Source: Alphaproteobacteria bacterium
Lineage (GTDB): Bacteria > Pseudomonadota > Alphaproteobacteria > Sphingomonadales > Emcibacteraceae
Direction of reading: 5' to 3'
DNA: 19,355 bases
Assembly (NCBI GenBank): GCA_030432815.1
Contig: JAUILB010000013.1
Span: forward strand, 1-19,355
Numbering within the stretch: position 1 is the stretch's first letter; each line of letters starts with the position of its first letter. A program made the position numbers and the translations under genes. The notes under the pieces are model-generated. The model made no database searches. It was not told where the DNA came from and saw only the letters and a list, made by a program, of their open reading frames with translations. This document shows, piece by piece, positions 8,494 to 15,943 of this stretch.

Positions 8494-8512
8494 GAAATGG
8501 CTTAACCATTTC
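8494..8512 (+). terminator. Weak stem-loop after xerC
   Basis: GAAATGG and CCATTTC form a 7-bp perfect stem around a five-base loop (CTTAA), eight bases after the xerC stop. No T-run follows and the stem is A+T-rich, so it would be a poor intrinsic terminator. It may instead protect the mRNA end. Confidence 0.3.
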
Positions 8513-8533
8513 GTGCGATGCTTCTTGCAATAA

Positions 8534-8563
8534 TTGACTTAATTAAATACCTTTCAGTAAATA
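8534..8563 (+). promoter_or_regulatory. Candidate promoter of the ABC transporter / MmgE-PrpD operon
   Basis: TTGACT at 8534-8539 (five of six bases of the -35 consensus) is followed after 18 bases by TAAATA at 8558-8563, a weak -10. It is in the right place, 43 bases before the ATG at 8606, and is the best promoter-like pair in the 119-base gap after xerC. Confidence 0.4.
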
Positions 8564-8605
8564 ATTTTAAGAAATCGCCTCAAAAAAGCGTCAGGGAGTA
8601 TATTT

Positions 8606-9469
8606 ATGAGAAGCCTAGCAGCTGTTTTTTCGACATTAATGATATTTATTTTAAGCCTGTTTATGGCAAGTACAGCATTCGCAGCGAATTGCAGCAATGC
8701 CCCGGATATGCTTGACGAAATCCTTCAAAGGGGAAAAATAAGAATCGGATGGATTAATTCAAAACCCTTTCAATATAGAAATGAACGGGGTGAGCTAGAA
8801 GGAGCATTCGTAAATGCCGGAAATATGTTGGGTGAAGAACTTCTGAAAGTGGAAGTGGAATGGGTTGAAGCGAAATGGGATACATTTATCGCCGGCTTAC
8901 AATCCGGTAAATATGATATTGTCATATCAAATGTCGCACGCAGACCAAATAGAGCAGTATCAGCATGGTTTACCAAACCAATCGTTATCGGATCGCAAAC
9001 TTTTCTGGTGCGTAAAGACCGCAATATAAAAAATCTGGCTGATATTGACCAAGACGGAAATAATATCATCGTTCGCCTAGGCAGTGCTGCTCATATTACA
9101 TATACAGAAAATGATCCTGAATTCTTTAAGCATGCAACCATCCGCTCACTTGCACCACCCGCTTTACCCGAACAGGAAGTCGCAAGCGGCCGCGCAATTG
9201 CAATGGGTGCTGGATCTGTTGAAACCCAGCAGATAGCCCGTGCAAATTCGGACTGGGCAGAAGTCGTTGTACTACCTGAATCACCAAGATCAGTTGGTGC
9301 CGGTTTCGTTATGCCCCAATGCCAGCATAACCTGCTGCACTACATGAATACATTTGTAGACACACTTATCGAAACGCAATTTATGACCAAACAGGCTGAA
9401 CTTTATCCGGATATTGTCCTTGATTCAATTGTTGCACCCACAACACTTATTGGGGATCTTTCCAGATAG
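8606..9469 (+). CDS. Periplasmic solute-binding protein, family 3 (amino-acid type ABC importer)
   Basis: A 287-residue exported binding protein. Its signal peptide (MRSLAAVFS, a hydrophobic core, then ASTAFA) is probably cut after Ala26. The mature part is a family 3 solute-binding fold: RGKIRIGWINSKPFQY opens lobe 1, WDTFIAGLQSGKYDIVISNV is the family's conserved segment, and the following RRPNRA carries the arginine (R116 by position) that usually binds the ligand carboxylate. Two cysteines (C29 and the one in MPQCQHN) could form a disulfide. The start has AGGGAG seven bases upstream. It leads a four-gene operon with permease, ATPase and an MmgE/PrpD enzyme. Family 3 proteins bind amino acids, opines or related acids; the ligand cannot be read from sequence. 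Confidence 0.92.
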   Translation: MRSLAAVFSTLMIFILSLFMASTAFAANCSNAPDMLDEILQRGKIRIGWINSKPFQYRNERGELEGAFVNAGNMLGEELLKVEVEWVEAKWDTFIAGLQSGKYDIVISNVARRPNRAVSAWFTKPIVIGSQTFLVRKDRNIKNLADIDQDGNNIIVRLGSAAHITYTENDPEFFKHATIRSLAPPALPEQEVASGRAIAMGAGSVETQQIARANSDWAEVVVLPESPRSVGAGFVMPQCQHNLLHYMNTFVDTLIETQFMTKQAELYPDIVLDSIVAPTTLIGDLSR

Positions 9470-9475
9470 TATAAT

Positions 9476-10219
9476 ATGGACTTTGAATTTCGATTTGATA
9501 TCGTCTGGAATAACTTTCCCCTTCTTCTTGAGGGGATTGAAACCACTATAGTTTTATCACTACTGACAATGGTTCTTGGCACAATTATTGGACTTTTTGT
9601 TGCAATAATAAGATTGCGAGTCCGTCGGATATTCGCAGTGCCGCTTATTATATATGTCGAAGTATTCCGTGGCACCCCGGGACTTATTCAGATTGTATGG
9701 ATATATTACTGCTTGCCGATCGTCACGGGGCTTCAGCTTGATGCACTTACGTCACTTGTAATTGCAATGGCCCTTAATGTTGGGGCTTATCTGTCCGAAG
9801 TATTCCGGGCAGGCATTCAAGCCGTGGATAAGGGACATATTGAAGCCGCCACAGCATTGGGTTACCGCCCCGCCCAGATAACAAGACGGGTTGTGGTTCC
9901 CCAGGCCGCCTATCGTATGATCCCGGCAATCGGTAATGTTTTTGTATCAGCAATTAAACTGTCATCTTTATGTTCTGTGCTGGGCATGGCAGAACTTATG
10001 TACCAGGGACAGATTATCATCGCCAACTTCTTCAGACCAATTGAAGTGTTCACAGTTGTTGCAATGATTTATCTTCTGATGGCTTATACAACATCCCTCT
10101 TTATGATGTATCTCGAATGGAAGCTTGCCTGGATCAAGCGCGAAGATATGACCTTATGGCAAAGGTTCAAACACATCAGCCATGCATCCTTTAGCCTTAA
10201 ACCACAAGGGGATGTATAA
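9476..10219 (+). CDS. Amino-acid type ABC transporter permease
   Basis: A 247-residue inner-membrane permease of the HisMQ/GlnP family. Hydrophobic segments lie near 23-46, 53-82, 90-108, 150-175 and 188-215, consistent with five transmembrane helices. The cytoplasmic coupling (EAA) loop is clear at about 123-142, EAATALGYRPAQITRRVVVP. It is the only permease in the operon, so the transporter is probably a homodimer in the membrane (as in GlnP-type systems), unlike the HisQ/HisM pair. It starts six bases after the binding-protein stop without a clear Shine-Dalgarno, so coupling is likely. Its last codons are followed by the ATPase ATG after one base. Confidence 0.93.
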   Translation: MDFEFRFDIVWNNFPLLLEGIETTIVLSLLTMVLGTIIGLFVAIIRLRVRRIFAVPLIIYVEVFRGTPGLIQIVWIYYCLPIVTGLQLDALTSLVIAMALNVGAYLSEVFRAGIQAVDKGHIEAATALGYRPAQITRRVVVPQAAYRMIPAIGNVFVSAIKLSSLCSVLGMAELMYQGQIIIANFFRPIEVFTVVAMIYLLMAYTTSLFMMYLEWKLAWIKREDMTLWQRFKHISHASFSLKPQGDV

Positions 10220-10220
10220 T

Positions 10221-10991
10221 ATGAACCAAGCTGCAATTGAAATTAAGGGTCTGCACAAATCCTTTGGCTCCCTTGATGTATTAAAGGGCATTGACCTGAC
10301 CGTTAAAACTGGCGAAGTCATATGTCTGATCGGGTCATCCGGATCCGGAAAATCAACACTCCTAAGATGTATCAATCAATTGACCGTTCAGGAAAAAGGA
10401 ACAATCCTTGTTAATGGGGAAAATATTGGCCCGGCTAATGATGAAAACAGCAGAGATAAAAAATTAAGCAATGCCGAAATTGCACGGCAGCGAAGCCGGG
10501 TAGGCTTTGTATTTCAGCAATTTAACCTTTGGCCGCATCGCACCGTGCTTGGTAATGTTATGGATGCGCTGCTTGTTGTCAAAAAAATGGACCGCGCACA
10601 GGCTAAGGAAATCGCAATAGCACGGCTTGAGGAGGTTGGCCTTGCGGACTGGAGCGAGGAATACCCGTCTACACTTTCAGGGGGGCAGCAACAGCGTGTC
10701 GCTATTGCCCGAATGCTTGCGATGGAACCTGACGTCATGCTGTTTGATGAACCAACATCAGCACTGGACCCCGAACGGGTTGCAGAAGTTATTGACGTCA
10801 TGAAGTTACTGGCCAAGAAAGGCCATACGATGATTATTGCCACCCATGAAATGAATTTTGCCCGCGATACGGCTGACAGGGTTATTTTTATCGATGAGGG
10901 CGTTATCGTTGAGGAAGCCCCCGCCAGGGAATTTTTCACTGCGCCCAAAACTGATCGGCTTAAAAGTTTCCTTAACCGATTGAGTGTTTAA
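10221..10991 (+). CDS. Amino-acid type ABC transporter ATP-binding protein
   Basis: A 256-residue ATPase that drives the importer encoded by the two genes before it. Walker A is GSSGSGKS (38-45), the Q-loop is at FVFQQFN (Q99/Q100), the signature LSGGQ is at 152-156, Walker B VMLFDE ends at E177, and the switch histidine is H209 in IATHE. The set matches the HisP/GlnQ family. The frame is open back to an ATG at 10182, but I chose ATG 10221: it follows the permease stop by one base and has AAGGGG upstream, and the family's N-terminus (AIEIKGLHKSFG) then starts in the usual place. Only two bases separate its stop from the next gene. Confidence 0.95.
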   Translation: MNQAAIEIKGLHKSFGSLDVLKGIDLTVKTGEVICLIGSSGSGKSTLLRCINQLTVQEKGTILVNGENIGPANDENSRDKKLSNAEIARQRSRVGFVFQQFNLWPHRTVLGNVMDALLVVKKMDRAQAKEIAIARLEEVGLADWSEEYPSTLSGGQQQRVAIARMLAMEPDVMLFDEPTSALDPERVAEVIDVMKLLAKKGHTMIIATHEMNFARDTADRVIFIDEGVIVEEAPAREFFTAPKTDRLKSFLNRLSV

Positions 10992-10993
10992 AA

Positions 10994-12397
10994 ATGACAA
11001 ATGACGCCCCTGAAAAAGCATTATGTGAATACGCCCATGCGCTGACAGCAGATGATATTGAAAGTGAAACCCAGCAATTTATTTCTCATTTAATATTTGA
11101 TGCGATTGCGATTTCCATAGGCGCCTATGCCAGCGAACACCAGTCTGGAATGATCAACGAAAATATGGCTCTTGAAAATAATGATAACAAATCAGGATCA
11201 ACTCTTTGGTCGGGCAGGGGTAAATTACCGGCCGATATAGCGGCACTTTGTAATGGCACATGGACAGAGATACTTGATTTCCAGGATGTGGTTGTCGATC
11301 CAAGAAATAATGGCCACCTTGGTGTAACCATTGTACCGGCAGCAATAGCGATAGCGGAACGTGAAAACAGCAGCGGTGCAGAAGTTATCGCCGCAATTAC
11401 AGCCGGTCTTGAAGTATCCATCGCTGCGTTAAGGGCTGTTGGCCGCAATCATAGAAGTGACGGTAAAGGCTTTAGAACAACAAGTCTGGCTGCCCCGCTT
11501 GGTGCCGCGGTTGCCTGCGCGAAGCTGTTGTATTTAAACCCTGAAAAAATTTCAAATGCTATGGGTATTGCTGGTGCCTGTTCGCCTAACGGGTTGATGC
11601 CATCCCTTTCTGCGGCGAATGGATCATTCGGTATGGATAAAGACTGGGTAAATGGATTTACCGCTCAGCTTGCGGTAAATGCGGCTGACCTGGCAAAGCA
11701 CGGAATGACCGCCAGCGATCGGGTAATTACGGGGGAAATGGGTATTGTCGCAAGCCATAGTCATGGGGACGGAATGCCATTAATGGTGCCCGAAAACGGC
11801 GCGCCAAACATAAAATATATTTCGCTTAAAAAATTCGCCGCCTGTTACGGGGTTCATAGCGCCATGGAAGCAGCATCAGAATTAATCAAAAACCATGATA
11901 CGGATATCGAAGAAATTAAAAAGGTTGTTGTGCGTGTAAAACAGGATAGTGCCAAAACACTGGCAACGCGCAACATTACCAATCACATGGCGGCCCGCTT
12001 TAGTTTACCCTATGCAGTGGCTACAGCAATTATCAGACGTGAAAAGCTATCTATTCATGATTTTGAAGAACCCGCGATTTTTGATGAAAATGTCATAAAT
12101 TTTATGAAACGTATAGAAATTCTTGCGGATGGGGAATTAACCCGTTTCCATCATGAAACCGGTGGTTTTCCCTCTATAGTGGAAATACATACACAAAGTG
12201 ATGAATTTCAAAAAAGAATTGATTATCCAATCGGATCGTCAGAGCGGCCAATGAACTGGGATGATCTGATCTTTAAATTTGAGGAACTAACCAGTTCACA
12301 TTTCAGTCGCGAACAAAGAAAAACGATTACTGAAAAAGCAATGAATTTGGCTAATCTTGATACTATATGTCAACTTACGGCATTGCTTGAAGTATAA
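10994..12397 (+). CDS. MmgE/PrpD family enzyme
   Basis: A 467-residue cytoplasmic protein of the MmgE/PrpD family, which includes 2-methylcitrate dehydratase, cis-aconitate decarboxylase and iminodisuccinate epimerase. Visible family features are NGTWTEILDFQDV (87-99, in place of the more common NGTxxHALDFDD), GHLG with H108, K216 in the GSFGMDKDWVNGF block, and KKFAACYGVHSAMEA with C284 and H288. The His in the usual 'HALDFDD' motif is Ile/Glu here and the second Asp is kept (D98), so the active site differs from PrpD proper. It starts two bases after the ABC ATPase and is surely co-transcribed. Members act on di- or tricarboxylates, so the operon may import and convert such a compound, possibly an aminopolycarboxylate; that is inference. 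Confidence 0.88.
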   Translation: MTNDAPEKALCEYAHALTADDIESETQQFISHLIFDAIAISIGAYASEHQSGMINENMALENNDNKSGSTLWSGRGKLPADIAALCNGTWTEILDFQDVVVDPRNNGHLGVTIVPAAIAIAERENSSGAEVIAAITAGLEVSIAALRAVGRNHRSDGKGFRTTSLAAPLGAAVACAKLLYLNPEKISNAMGIAGACSPNGLMPSLSAANGSFGMDKDWVNGFTAQLAVNAADLAKHGMTASDRVITGEMGIVASHSHGDGMPLMVPENGAPNIKYISLKKFAACYGVHSAMEAASELIKNHDTDIEEIKKVVVRVKQDSAKTLATRNITNHMAARFSLPYAVATAIIRREKLSIHDFEEPAIFDENVINFMKRIEILADGELTRFHHETGGFPSIVEIHTQSDEFQKRIDYPIGSSERPMNWDDLIFKFEELTSSHFSREQRKTITEKAMNLANLDTICQLTALLEV

Positions 12398-12420
12398 AAA
12401 ATACTTGTATTTGTGAATTA

Positions 12421-14067
12421 TTATTTTCCGTCGAGTATTTCTTTCAGGGGCTTTAAATGTTTCTCATAAACCCGCCAACGTTCAACTGATGAATTATATA
12501 TCGGGTTTCGAACTTGCGCCGCACTTGCTGTCCTGACAGTTGATCTTTGTTTATGGAAATCCAGCACTTTTTCCTGCCATTCAACTCCGATAAATTCTAT
12601 CAGTTTCTCGGCAGTCGCCTTTAAATCATCTACCACTTCTTCATAACAAATATCAATAAACATGTCTTTTGGTAAAATGTTGCGCCAGTGTTTCATAAGA
12701 TCGCTGTAGAAATTATAATAATTGCCAATCTCTTTCAAATCATATCCATAATGCAATGTTTCAATAAACAACCGGGTATAAATAGAAACGCAACAATCCA
12801 TTGGATTTCGTAAAGTATTGATAATTCTTGCATTCGAAAGCGCATGTCCGATTATCCCCAACAAACGATAATTCCCAGGCATCTTATCAATAACAAATTT
12901 TGTATCCGCCCCCTTCTCACGTAAAGCAGCAATATACTCTGAGCCAATATTCTTATAATCCTGACCAGACAAAGCTGCAATTCCGTTTGGAAAATCATTG
13001 ATATGTTTCTTGATAATTTCATTTAGTGCAGTCATTTCCCCCGCTGACGAAATATCATCATGACTGACAAGAATTTGTTCTATTAGAGTAGATCCGGAAC
13101 GGGGCATACCGACTATAAAAATAGGGGTCGGTCCCTCGGGTTCCTTTTGATGTAAGTTATTTAAAAACACTTCAGGAAAACTTTGCTTTAAACCTTCATG
13201 AAATAGTCTCACCGCATTTTCATCATATTCAAATGTCGCTCTTTTTAGTGCGTTTCCCTTGTCATAATGCATGAAGGCTTCATCATATTTCCCGATGTCA
13301 GAAGCGGCTTTACCTAAAATAAATTCAAGCCTGATTTGGTTATCTTTCGTTAATCTTGAAGTATCCTTCGACAATGATTGCAGCTGAATAATATGCTCGT
13401 CATTTTTTTTATATGTTTTAAGGGCAGATAAATTATGATGGGCCTCTATATAATCTGGTGCCACTTTAATGGCCTTCTGCAAATGGGTTTTTGCAGCCTC
13501 TATATCACCTTCCGCAATTAAGATTGACGCCACATTATTTTGTGCCTGTACATTCCCGGGATCAATTTTGATTGCTTTGGTATACGCTTTTTTTGCTTCT
13601 TTTAAGTCACCTGCTCTTTCTAGTAATGAACCCAGATTATTATGGGCTGCGCCGAATTCTGGCTCGATCTTAATCGCTGCTCCGTAAGCATCAGCAGCAC
13701 GGTCCAATAACCCTAAAGACATTGCCGTAAGCCCAAGAATGAAAAATGCCTTTGAATCTCTTGGATCCAGTTCCACTGCACGTTCGATAACATCAAGAGC
13801 TTCGTGCGCCTTGGCGGAAAACAAAAGTACTTCCGCCAGATCACGTTGGTATTGTGCATTGCTTGGGTTAAGTGATGCTGCACGCTTTAACATGGGAATA
13901 GCAATGTCATTTCGGTTTGCGTGGGCCGCTAGCTGTCCAAGTAAATGAAACGCCGGATGAAAACGATCATTCGCCGCTATGATATCACGACATAGCCTAT
14001 CCGCTTCTGCAAATTTTCCTTCATTAGCAAGGCAAGCTGCCTTTTTTACTTTCTGTAGTAAATCCAT
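12421..14067 (-). CDS. TPR-domain sulfotransferase
   Basis: A 548-residue fusion. Residues 1 to about 275 are tetratricopeptide repeats, several of them clear (LLDRAADAYGAAIKIEPEFG, DLKEAKKAYTKAIKIDPGN, DIEAAKTHLQKAIKVAPDY). Residues about 314-548 are a sulfotransferase domain: the 5'-phosphosulfate loop PIFIVGMPRSGSTLIEQIL (315-333) and the 3'-phosphate motif RNPMDCCVSIY (420-430) are both intact, so it should bind PAPS. The acceptor is unknown; family members often have protein or glycan substrates, with TPRs as the substrate clamp. No signal peptide or membrane segment is seen. It is 14 bases after the GNAT gene with no strong Shine-Dalgarno, so the two are probably one transcript. It converges on the MmgE/PrpD gene with 23 bases between stops. 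Confidence 0.9.
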   Translation of the reverse strand: MDLLQKVKKAACLANEGKFAEADRLCRDIIAANDRFHPAFHLLGQLAAHANRNDIAIPMLKRAASLNPSNAQYQRDLAEVLLFSAKAHEALDVIERAVELDPRDSKAFFILGLTAMSLGLLDRAADAYGAAIKIEPEFGAAHNNLGSLLERAGDLKEAKKAYTKAIKIDPGNVQAQNNVASILIAEGDIEAAKTHLQKAIKVAPDYIEAHHNLSALKTYKKNDEHIIQLQSLSKDTSRLTKDNQIRLEFILGKAASDIGKYDEAFMHYDKGNALKRATFEYDENAVRLFHEGLKQSFPEVFLNNLHQKEPEGPTPIFIVGMPRSGSTLIEQILVSHDDISSAGEMTALNEIIKKHINDFPNGIAALSGQDYKNIGSEYIAALREKGADTKFVIDKMPGNYRLLGIIGHALSNARIINTLRNPMDCCVSIYTRLFIETLHYGYDLKEIGNYYNFYSDLMKHWRNILPKDMFIDICYEEVVDDLKATAEKLIEFIGVEWQEKVLDFHKQRSTVRTASAAQVRNPIYNSSVERWRVYEKHLKPLKEILDGK

Positions 14068-14081
14068 AACAGCCGCTCATG

Positions 14082-14504
14082 CTATTCAATCGATTTTTTA
14101 AAATTAAAGGATGTGATGGTGAAACCTTCACGGAAATAAAATTTATGGGCCTGATCGCGCTGAACACCACTATCAAGCACAAGCTGTTTGATACCCTTTT
14201 TGCGGCAATATTCCGATAACCAATCAATCAACGCATGGCCAACGCCTTTTGATCGCTGACTACCATCACTCACCAGATCATCCACATACACCATCGGTCC
14301 GGTAAAAAGTCGTGTTTCGCGTCGAAAGAAAGCACATCCAAGGACGTTTTCATCTTCTTTGGCGGCAATCAGCTTACCGCCTTGACCCTCCATTTCCCGG
14401 ATAAGGGCCAGATAGTCTTCTTCTGCGATATGCGGGCGAAGCTGGCTCATTACAGGGTAAGTCACCATAATTTCCTGATCAGAATTACATTCACTAATGT
14501 TCAT
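14082..14504 (-). CDS. GNAT family N-acetyltransferase
   Basis: A 140-residue single-domain GNAT enzyme. The acetyl-CoA pyrophosphate loop is QRSKGVG (83-89, fitting R/Q-x-x-G-x-G), preceded by the beta4 strand MVYVDDLVSD and followed by a helix ALIDWLSEYCRKKGIKQLVL. The C-terminal AHKFYFREGF is the usual Y-x-x-x-GF ending. A GAGGA Shine-Dalgarno lies about six bases before the ATG. The acceptor is unknown; small-molecule amines or protein N-termini are both possible. It heads a two-gene unit with the TPR-sulfotransferase, so the two could modify the same class of substrate, but nothing in the sequence proves it. Confidence 0.88.
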   Translation of the reverse strand: MNISECNSDQEIMVTYPVMSQLRPHIAEEDYLALIREMEGQGGKLIAAKEDENVLGCAFFRRETRLFTGPMVYVDDLVSDGSQRSKGVGHALIDWLSEYCRKKGIKQLVLDSGVQRDQAHKFYFREGFTITSFNFKKSIE

Positions 14505-14827
14505 GTTTATTCCTCATTTTATTATCAAATCATTGTTACTACATCATTTTGAAACTGCAAGTACCATGACTAAACTCTTCTAATACAAAATGCAAAAATT
14601 GCCAATATCATCGCAAATGCCCCTTCAACAACAAATTATGCCCGTTCAGCCATCCTGGTGTTGATCGTATATCTTCATACAATTTAAATTCTCCTATTCT
14701 TTACCCGAAATATGAAACCCAGCATAACGCCGTGAAGGATCAACGACATGACTAATAATTAGTCAATATTTACAGAAGAAAATTTCACATAATTTCGATC
14801 AGATAAATTTCAATGTTGAAGTTGGTT
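14505..14827. other. Gene-poor gap between the GNAT and GST genes
   Basis: A 323-base A+T-rich stretch. It must hold the promoter for the GNAT/sulfotransferase pair (minus strand: TTGCAG, 17 bases, AACAAT within 14521-14580 is the best pair, and weak). It also holds a 24-codon minus-strand reading frame with a strong Shine-Dalgarno (14608-14682). No stem-loop with a T-run follows the GST gene, so how that operon ends is not visible. Confidence 0.4.
14608..14682 (-). pseudogene. Tiny reading frame or gene remnant with a strong Shine-Dalgarno
   Basis: On the minus strand, AGGAG lies eight bases before a TTG at 14682 that opens a 24-codon frame, reading LYEDIRSTPGW then LNGHNLLLKGHLR before TGA. 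An ATG two frames over (14678) gives only ten codons. A 13-codon frame (MILAIFAFCIRRV) overlaps its stop. The mixture of a good ribosome binding site, protein-like text and immediate frame breaks suggests a decayed gene or a leader peptide. I do not recognise it. Confidence 0.2.
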
Positions 14828-15499
14828 TCAATCAACTGGCCGTTCACCGTTAAAAATTGCTAATTGAGCTGCGAAAGCACGCTTGAAGGCAGGCCTTTCT
14901 TCGCCCCTCGCAACATAGGCAGACAGGTTTGGATATTTTTTAAGCATATCAGACCTACCTAACCTGCGCAAAACTGTTATCATCATCAGATCCCCTACAC
15001 TGAATTGATCTTCAAGCCAGTCGGCGTTAGCCAATCTACCCGAAAGCTTGTCAAGACGGGCACAAATACGATCTTCTAGAATAGGCATCCGCTCAGTGTA
15101 CCAGGCCTTTTCACGCTCCATATATCCGGTAATTTCATAATCAAGTATCGGTGGTTCAATCGTGCTGAGCGCTGCAAACATCCATGTGATAGCACGTGCG
15201 CGTGCTTCTGTTCCGTTTGGTAACAAACCGCTATGATGCTGTGCGATGTACAAAACGATTGCGCCAGATTCAAACAAAACAAGATCACCTTCTTCATAAG
15301 TAGGGATTTGTCCGAAAGGGTGGGCTGTCAGATGAACACTTTCTTTCATTTCCTTAAACGAAACTAAACGCACTTTATAGGGCTGACCTACTTCTTCAAA
15401 TGCCCAACGAACCGGCATATCGCGCGCAAGCCCCTTACCACGATCAGGTGAATTTTCGAAGGCCGTGATTGTTGGAATGTCTGGATTCAATTTCTGCAT
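14828..15499 (-). CDS. Glutathione S-transferase family protein
   Basis: A 223-residue cytoplasmic GST. The N-terminal thioredoxin-like domain contains the glutathione-binding segment PFGQIPTYEEGDLVLFESGA (61-80), with the cis-proline P66 and the E77-S78 pair that holds the gamma-glutamyl group. A helical C-terminal domain follows (LSVYVARG-like LSAYVARGEERPAFKRA near the end). The usual N-terminal catalytic Ser/Cys/Tyr is unclear: the region reads ENSPDRGKGLARD. It begins directly after the stop of the SRPBCC gene (TAAATG), the last gene of a three-gene operon under TetR control. Conjugation of an electrophilic toxin is the likely role, in step with the binding-type SRPBCC protein. Confidence 0.9.
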   Translation of the reverse strand: MQKLNPDIPTITAFENSPDRGKGLARDMPVRWAFEEVGQPYKVRLVSFKEMKESVHLTAHPFGQIPTYEEGDLVLFESGAIVLYIAQHHSGLLPNGTEARARAITWMFAALSTIEPPILDYEITGYMEREKAWYTERMPILEDRICARLDKLSGRLANADWLEDQFSVGDLMMITVLRRLGRSDMLKKYPNLSAYVARGEERPAFKRAFAAQLAIFNGERPVD

Positions 15500-15943
15500 T
15501 TACTGATTAATTTCCGGTGTTACGAGCTTTTCCAGTTTATGCAACGATTCCTGCCATCCAAGGTAGCAGGCTTCAGGGGGAATCACATCGGGAACACCTT
15601 CTTGCTCAATGTTTAGTTCTGTACCAACCGAAACTGCCTTAAGTATGACAGTAACCTGCATTTCACCCGGCAAATTTTCATTATCAAACTTGTCGGTGTA
15701 GACAAGACGCTCACCGGGAACGAGTTCAAGATAAGTTCCACCAAAAGAATGGCTGTCACCCGTTGTAAAATTACGGAATGACATTCTATGCTCACCACCT
15801 ACTTTGGCGTCCAATTTATGAACAGTGCATGTGAAGCCATAGGGCGGCACCCAGCTTGCCACTGCATCTGGTTCAAGAAATGCCCGATATACTTTTTCGG
15901 GGCTGGATGAAATTACACGATGCAGACGAATTGTGTTAGGCAT
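15500..15943 (-). CDS. SRPBCC / AHSA1-like ligand-binding protein
   Basis: A 147-residue protein of the AHSA1 (Hsp90-activator-like) branch of the START/SRPBCC fold, a beta-barrel around a long helix that holds a hydrophobic ligand. Family text includes SSSPEKVYRAFLEPDAVASW at the N-terminus, GGTYLELVPGERLVYTDKFD in the middle and CYLGWQESLHKLEKLV at the C-terminal helix. It overlaps the 3' end of the tetR gene by eight bases, and its AAGGAG Shine-Dalgarno is inside tetR. No catalytic residue can be assigned. With TetR and GST as neighbours, binding or turnover of a small aromatic or electrophilic compound is a reasonable guess. Confidence 0.9.
   Translation of the reverse strand: MPNTIRLHRVISSSPEKVYRAFLEPDAVASWVPPYGFTCTVHKLDAKVGGEHRMSFRNFTTGDSHSFGGTYLELVPGERLVYTDKFDNENLPGEMQVTVILKAVSVGTELNIEQEGVPDVIPPEACYLGWQESLHKLEKLVTPEINQ

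Noticed and set aside
8518..8715. 65-codon plus frame overlapping the start of the binding-protein gene
   Set aside because: Out of frame with the clear signal peptide gene, with no Shine-Dalgarno.
10182..10220. Longer start for the ABC ATPase (ATG 10182)
   Set aside because: It lies inside the permease gene and adds 13 residues outside the family's normal N-terminus; ATG 10221 follows the permease stop with a Shine-Dalgarno.
12398..12420. Palindrome AAATAC-TT-GTATTT between the convergent MmgE/PrpD and sulfotransferase genes as a terminator
   Set aside because: All but two of its paired positions are A-T, the loop is only two bases, and no T-run is in place.
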